Assembly: GCA_003864495.1 (NCBI GenBank)
Contig: ML133451.1
Location: forward strand, 965,438 to 1,029,437
Length of the DNA stretch: 64,000 bases
Source of the DNA: Nemopilema nomurai
Taxonomy: Eukaryota; Cnidaria; Scyphozoa; Rhizostomeae; Rhizostomatidae
Direction: 5' to 3'
Below the pieces are notes generated by a model, which did no database searches, was not told where the DNA came from, and was given only the letters and a program-made list of their open reading frames with translations. The position numbers were made by a program, and so were the translations under genes. Below, in pieces: positions 57,412 to 64,000 of this stretch (positions are counted from its first letter, which is position 1; the number at the start of each line of letters is the position of its first letter).

Positions 57412-59760
57412 ATTATGAGTATTAACATGGGTAGTTTGTTTCCTACCTGTTTCGCATGACGGTGTTCCATCACCATTCATCGCCTTGAAGTGGGGCATAG
57501 GGGCGATGAGAAACGTCGTTTCAGGTGCCTTAGGTTGTTGTGTTTTTGTAATCACAATCCCGAGTTCATTGTTTAGTACCGACTATGGCCCCTCGGTCAG
57601 TACAGAAGAACATTGAATAGGTATCGTGGGACGGTTATGCGATACCAAGTGGGAGAGTTTTTACCAATAAACCAATAATTTGGAGCAACTACATGTATCA
57701 TAGTGATCAGTAGTAACTTGGGTAGTTTGTTTCCTACCTGTTTCGCATGACGGTGTTCCATCACCATTCATCGCCTTGAAGTGGGGCATAGAGGCGATGA
57801 GAAACGTCGTTTCAGGTGCCTTAGGTTGTTGTGTTTTTGTAATCACAATCCCCAGTTCATTGTTTAGTACCGACTATGGCCCCTCGGTCAGTACAGAAGA
57901 ACATTGAATAGGTATCGTAGGGCGGTTATGCGATACCAAGTGGGAGAGTTTTTACCAATAAACCAATAATTTGGAGCAACTACATGTATCATAGTGTAGT
58001 AGCTTGGGTAGTTTGTTTCCTACCTGTTTCGCATGACGGTGTTCCATCACCATTCATCGCCTTGAAGTGGGGCATAGGGGCGATGAGAAACGTCGTTTCA
58101 GGTGCCTTAGGTTGTTGTGTTTTTGTAATCACAATCCCCAGTTCATTGTTTAGTACCGACTATGGCCCCTCGGTCAGTACAGAAGAACATTGAATAGGTA
58201 TCGTGGGACGGTTATGCGATACCAAGTGGGAGAGTTTTTACCAATAAACCAATAATTTGGAGCAACTACATGTATCATAGTGATCAGTAGTAACTTGGGT
58301 AGTTTGTTTCCTACCTGTTTCGCATGACGGTGTTCCATCACCATTCATCGCCTTGAAGTGGGGCATAGAGGCGATGAGAAACGTCGTTTCAGGTGCCTTA
58401 GGTTGTTGTGTTTTTGTAATCACAATCCCCAGTTCATTGTTTAGTACCGACTATGGCCCCTCGGTCAGTACAGAAGAACATTGAATAGGTATCGTAGGGC
58501 GGTTATGCGATACCAAGTGGGAGAGTTTTTACCAATAAACCAATAATTTGGAGCAACTACATGTATCATAGTGTAGTAGCTTGGGTAGTTTGTTTCCTAC
58601 CTGTTTCGCATGACGGTGTTCCATCACCATTCATCGCCTTGAAGTGGGGCATAGGGGCGATGAGAAACGTCGTTTCAGGTGCCTTAGGTTGTTGTGTTTT
58701 TGTAATCACAATCCCCAGTTCATTGTTTAGTACGACTATGGCCCCTCGGTCAGTACAGAAGAACATTGAATAGGTATCGTGGTACGGTTATGCGATACCA
58801 AGTGGGAGAGTTTTTACCAATAAACCAATAATTTGGAGCAACTACATGTATCATAGTGGTCAGTAGTAACTTGGGTAGTTTGTTTCCTACCTGTTTCGCA
58901 TGACGGTGTTCCATCACCATTCATCGCCTTGAAGTGGGGCATAGAGGCGATGAGAAACGTCGTTTCAGGTGCCTTAGGTTGTTGTGTTTTTGTAATCACA
59001 ATCCCCAGTTCATTGTTTAGTACCGACTATGGCCCCTCGGTCAGTACAGAAGAACATTGAATAGGTATCGTAGGGCGGTTATGCGATACCAAGTGGGAGA
59101 GTTTTTACCAATAAACCAATAATTTGGAGCAACTACATGTATCATAGTGTAGTAGCTTGGGTAGTTTGTTTCCTACCTGTTTCGCATGACGGTGTTCCAT
59201 CACCATTCATCGCCTTGAAGTGGGGCATAGGGGCGATGAGAAACGTCGTTTCAGGTGCTTTAGGTTGTTGTGTTATTTGTAATCACAGTTCCCCGTTCAA
59301 CGGTTTAGTATGACCATAGCCCATTGGCTCTGTACGCAGCAGCTTTGAATAGGCGTATCTCGAACGAGGTCTAGGGATATTCACGGGGACTAACTTCGCA
59401 ATTTAACCAATAATTTGGAACGACTACAAATAAAATAAAAGATATTTTATTCACAATTAGAGTAATGATTAAAGTAATTGTAAATGGTAATTTAAGTAGT
59501 TTGTTTCCTACCTGTTTCGCATGACGGTGTTCCATCACCATTCATCACCTTGAATTAGGGCATAGGGGTGATGAGAAACGTCGTTTCAGGTGCCTTAGGT
59601 TATTGTGTTATTTGTGATCACAGTCCCCCGTTCAACGCTCTAGTATGATCTCAGCCCATTGGCTCTGTACGCAGTAGCTTTGAATAGGCGTATCTCGAAC
59701 GAGAGATCCATGGGGAAATGCGATTTTTACAAATTAACCAACGATTAGAAATGACTACAC
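57412..59760. repeat. satellite array, about 288-bp unit in 577-bp dimers, 8 copies
   Basis: The landmark AGTTTGTTTCCTACCTG occurs at 57433, 57724, 58010, 58301, 58587, 58877, 59163 and 59498. Spacings alternate 291/286 bp, giving a dimer higher-order unit. The first seven copies are nearly identical and the eighth is diverged. Each contains short inverted repeats (CATCGCC with GGCGATG, GGTATCG with CGATACC, GGTG with CACC). Minus-strand frames beginning MITKTQQPKAPE are a by-product of the repeat. Confidence 0.97.
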
Positions 59761-60074
59761 CTAGTGTTACTGATATGTTTGATTTTCCTTATGCTCCCTC
59801 TGTCTTCCGTGGCTAAGGGTTACGTTTCTTCAATTTAAGCATAGTTGGGGATTCAGGACGACGGTTGGAAAGGGATGCTGAGGCTTTTCAGGACGATTTA
59901 CAACTTCTTCTAACCTGAGAGAGGTGGTAAGTAGCCAAGAAATTTTTGTTGTTTTATTCTTTGTAGGCCCCTATCATTGGTAAAGTTGCAAGTAGCTCAT
60001 GCTTTCAGTTGTCCTCACTCTTCATATGCGTCTTCATTCTTCACTTGTGTTAGGGTATTTGGATCTTGATAAAC

Positions 60075-60145
60075 GCTTTTCAGGTACCTTAGGCTGTTTT
60101 TATCCTTAATCACCTTCCTCTTTCAATGTTCAATGCTTAGTTTCA
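60075..60145. repeat. outlying, eroded partial unit of the 288-bp satellite
   Basis: TTTTCAGGTACCTTAGGCTG followed by a TTCAATG...CTTAGT segment matches the TTTCAGGTGCCTTAGGTTG part of the array unit. Confidence 0.45.
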
Positions 60146-60165
60146 CGAATCATGTCATTTCGCAG

Positions 60166-60754
60166 ACAATGGGTTGAGTGGGAAGAGGTTGCAGTTCAGA
60201 CAATGTTTTGGAACAATCAAAAGAATCAAAAGTACTCTTTCTTATTGCTTGGAGCCAAGGGAGTCGATGCAAAGACGTTTGAGAGCTATTTGTTTCCTAA
60301 ACCAGGTACTGATAAGATTTTGGCACTTTTTTACTATAATTCTTGTATATTTAGCCGTGTCTTTGTTTAATTTCTTTGACTTGAGATCTCCTTCCTTGGA
60401 TTTATAAAGAAAGACATTGGATATTGAAATGAAAAGCAGTATTTTTGAAACGGAAAATGTAAAGACATAGATCCATGCTGTTTTGTTATGATGGCGAAAG
60501 TTTCAACCTGAAGCTGTGAAAGCCAGTGACATTACAAGGAAGCAATGATTAGTACACATTGGTTGTGAACACAGAAAGGCAAAACGAAACCTTCTACACC
60601 GTGACCCCGTAAAAAGTCTCGCAAAATCAACTTATTCTTAGAAAGATCTTCTTCTTTTTATTAAAGCTCTAATCATTTTGCACCTCTTTTCTCTTTAGAT
60701 GTGGTTGGGTCATTTGAAAAGACGGTATCGTGGCCAGCATATTTAAATAAATAA
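60166..60754 (+). CDS. possible two-exon 3' end of an unidentified gene
   Basis: Exon 60166-60305 (acceptor ATTTCGCAG, donor GTACTG) reads QWVEWEEVAVQTMFWNNQ ... FESYLFPKP. Exon 60699-60754 (acceptor TCTCTTTAG) reads VVGSFEKTVSWPAYLNK and stops. The phases match across the 393-bp intron, completing a GD pair. No family is recognised. An ATG at 60152 could instead start the first exon without the upstream acceptor. Confidence 0.3.
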
Positions 60755-61039
60755 CTAGCAACAAGAACGAAAATAGAAAGACTGCATTTGTGGCTAAGGT
60801 TTGGGAGACCCCATTGGAGAAGAAGACAAAGAGGCTTTTTATCTGTACCAGGTAAGTCCTGTCTTCTCACTTCTTTATGTTGCAGTTTTGACACGGCAAA
60901 AAAGACATTCTACAATCCTGGATGAGATGTTGCGTACGAGGAGCAGTATAAAATGTGAACGGCAACAGGGACGCATGCAATGTGCAAAGTTTGCAGATAT
61001 TGAGCTTGCAAAAAGGAAATCGAGCTTTTAGAAGTTGTA

Positions 61040-64000
61040 ACTTACAGGATTAGCCAAAAAGAATTTAATTGCACAGGGTTGTATGTTATAGCAATTTATG
61101 AAACTAGAATTTTGATGTAGTCAGCAACTAGTGGTTTTTCAATGCTTCAAAACTTCACGATTATTCTCTGATTTGATTACATTTTCAAGATATGAATGTC
61201 ACCAATTTGTAGATCATTTATATTTTGAATTCTTAAGTCCCCACACAACACTTTCAAGTTTCAAAATCTGGTATTTGTAGTTTATTTGGTATCATTTTCG
61301 CAGGAAAATGTGTAGAATCACGAAGAGCTTCATACTATCTTTCGATGGCTTAGTCTATCTGTAATCTTTTCTTTCCATCAGGATAAAACTCAATTAGTGT
61401 TTTTTCTAACCAATTTGTTTTAATTCTAGAAAATGTTCCTCACATGGTTGTGAACGGAAAACAGCCTGTGAAAATTGGCCAACGAAAGACAAGAGACAGA
61501 AATGAGAAATTCTGTTCATTAAACGAAGCAAAACACGATCCATGTACATGAATCAAATACAACCCTCTACCAATGTGCATACCTCATCCTGGTTTCAACC
61601 AAAAAGTAAGAAGTGTTGCTTTGTACTCATTCTATCCCCTTGGTGTCATAGTGCTTACGGCGAAATTGTGACTAGAATGCATTTTCTGAATGTACCATTC
61701 CATCGTCTTGATAAAAAGGTAGCGAAATATGCTTTTAGTTAAGCCAAATACCTGCGAGGAGAACTTGATGGCCTATGCGACGGGAACCTGATGATCGATG
61801 AGTCATTCCAATTAACGTTAAGTGTGGCAGTCACCTTGAAATCATAGTGAGAACTATCTTTTAAACAGTAAAATTTATACTGAAATTTATTGTACCATCA
61901 ACCTAGGCTTCATTGCTGATGTAAGAATGCTACCTGTATTTGCTCTTCTATTGAAATATGCCTATAGCTTTGTGAATTATTTTCATAAAATGCGAAAACT
62001 AGACTTTCTTTCAACTGGCCTTTTATCAACTCTTTTCAATGCAACAAGCTTTTCAGATAAATATCCGTTGTACTATTTATAATTATGGTTAAGAGACATT
62101 TAGTAGATTCTTGTGATATGCATTATGATTCTGTCGGAGGAAAGTTCCACGCTTCAAGTATGCCTACGCTTCAAGTCAAAATCTCATTTTTCGTATTGTG
62201 AGACTTTCAGTTAAAAGGATGACTGACGAATGCTTAATTAGACACAAATTTATATTTGCTCTGAGTGGTCGTTATCACAGCCAGCCAATTCTAACAAGCA
62301 ACATCTCTATCTTTAATTAATGATTTAACAGGACTTAGAAATTTAGTTTCGGTGAAAACGTAATTGGAATAGAAAACGAGGTATTTCTCTGAACTTTCTA
62401 TTCTTGAGCTTAATTTGAATTCCGTGCCCAAACGATTATCCACTAAAGTCTCTCGCTTTTCCCATTTGATAAGGGCTACCATGGACTATGGGGCTACAAG
62501 GGACTTCAGCTAAGTGTGGGCTAAGTATCGTATTCCTTTGTGAACAACAATACAAAGAAGATTTGGCCATCTTTTCGTGAAGTTTATTTTGCCAATCGCA
62601 GAATGATCTGTAAATTCCTGCTTTCCTTACCCTTTTGGAAGAAAATACATTACTTTTAACTTCACTGTCATTTCACTAGTTTTTAGCTCCGTATATTTAG
62701 CTTGTTAACTGAAAAATATGCTGCCGTAAATCTGTCTGTTTTGGTCCAGACAAGAATCAATGTATAGATGCTCCGTTAATTGTTATGCTAAATGTCCCTC
62801 TCGCAAATCACAAAGCTCAGATACGCTAGGAATCGTGTATCCTATTCATTTTGGTTCATTAGTTTGCGGATAAATATAAATACACAACATGAAGACTTTA
62901 TAATGAAATTTCGATGTTATTCTAGATTTCCCAACAAGTGTCGTGCTTTGTTCAAACAAATGTGGAACTGTGGTCTCATGTGATTACAGAAAGGTGGTCA
63001 CATCAAGGTGACCGCTATCATGGCTTCAAAAAACACAGTCCAGTTGCTCGATCTACTCCTTTTTAGAACAGTGATTGAAGTGGCGGTTTGTTTCAGCAAG
63101 AATTGGTACTCGAATGCATTCAATATAATGTGACAAGAATTTACTGTCTCGTGTGTAATTTATGCGGAGGCTTAGATCCGCCCCTGTTTTCCCTACCATC
63201 AATGAGGGTTCACTTTTCCTTCCAGTACTGATATACCGAAAAGGCAGCAACCGCAACTTTTTCAAAGCATTAACCGCTTCTCTTTCCTGAGTGTGCGGAA
63301 ATTTGATTGAATAAACAGCAATTATTGAATAAAGGTATTTCACAAACACTCTATGATATCCATTTCAGTAGAAGGGCAAAAAACAATCAAATGTAAAAAA
63401 ACTTGAGCTCAAGACGTTTTGTTCTCGATATAGATTTTTGGTCTTTTCAGTCCATATTATTGCATAATATTTCTGGAAGATTATGGTTTGCAGAATGCAA
63501 CATACAATATAATTTGCTACATAGTACACGAGAAATACCAAAAAGATGTGAATAAATGAAAAGATGTGAATAAATGAAAAGTTGTTTGTAGTTTGACAGA
63601 CAGCATTCTAGTCCTAGTAAAGCGAGTATTGCATTAAAATGCCATCGTCACGCAAGCTATACTTTCCTTAAGATGGTGGTAAAACCGCCAAAGAAACGTT
63701 TGATTTCTGGCGTTGCTTCTTGACAAACATGGCATTCATGAAGGTCTCTTGACAGTGATGTGGCTGGACCATTTTGGTTGGGTGGCGTTTAGAAAAAAAG
63801 TGGCCAACTTTACTTTTCTGTCCAACTTTTTCTCCACAGAAGGTTTCAAGATTTCGAGTCCTGAAGACTAAACCCTACTACTCCAAAATTTTTGGATGCT
63901 CGGGTGCAGGTAGGAGATATTCTGGAAAATGAAGGGGAAGATTGGAACATTGTAATTGACGACAGGTCACGTAGTGTAGTGGAATTGGGTGTGAAAATGC
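61040..64000. other. AT-rich tail of the window; no gene recognised
   Basis: Only short frames without family motifs. A small duplication AAAAGATGTGAATAAATG occurs twice at 63540-63580. The minus-strand frame at 63053-63349 shows no motif. Confidence 0.45.

Noticed and set aside
57661..58999. Recurrent 61-66 codon minus-strand frames (MITKTQQPKAPE...) as a gene family
   Set aside because: They are identical because the DNA repeat is. Their ends change with junction variants and no splice or start context supports them.
60846..60895. Tiny intron CAG|GTAAGT...TTGCAG inside the 60801-61031 frame
   Set aside because: It would be about 34 nt, and joining the exons gives an immediate stop, so the match to splice consensus looks accidental.

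Overview
This is a eukaryotic, almost certainly animal, nuclear window of about 37 percent G+C. It has spliced genes with GT-AG introns, no operons, and a dense layer of old transposable elements. The mix of element families fits an invertebrate, and a cnidarian is plausible: an R2/NeSL-type LINE with a restriction-like endonuclease, ZMYM1-like hAT elements, THAP and P2X7-like domains in an inverted-repeat unit, Penelope, BEL/Pao, gypsy and tyrosine-recombinase remnants. The sequence alone does not fix the species.

The one gene read with high confidence is NASP, a histone H3/H1 chaperone with SHNi-TPR repeats, on the + strand from 447 to 10430. Twelve exons join in consistent splice phase into 412 codons plus a stop. 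The start codon probably lies upstream of the window. Its introns hold a THAP fragment, a MITE with TTAA flanks (6389-7326), a degraded relative of that MITE and simple repeats.

From 12.3 to 17 kb is a nest of elements. A BEL/Pao remnant lies just outside a pair of hAT-type ends (12609 and 16947). Between those ends is a minus-strand LINE carrying a 399-bp solo LTR in its reverse transcriptase, two further truncated LINE 3' ends with AAT-type microsatellites, and an unrelated exon that looks like a type II signal anchor.

From 19 to 43 kb there are mostly remnants: a Penelope RT piece, a pogo/Tigger-like MITE, a 2.26-kb hAT with an exact 8-bp target duplication, a 2.4-kb unit with perfect inverted ends holding a broken THAP domain and a P2X7-like exon pair, a further MITE, an eroded 170-bp tandem repeat, a LINE RT scrap, a tyrosine-recombinase tail, a 2-kb element with 400-bp inverted arms, and a retroviral-type integrase fragment.

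From 44.2 to 49.15 kb is a roughly 5-kb minisatellite of 29-bp units with higher-order structure. From 51.6 to 56.2 kb is a frameshifted Ty3/gypsy element (gag, protease, RT-RNase H, integrase) with no recognisable 3' LTR. From 57.4 to 59.8 kb is a tandem array of about 288-bp units arranged as 577-bp dimers with conserved inverted-repeat segments. Around it are weak candidate exons of an unidentified + strand gene. The last 3 kb shows nothing recognisable.
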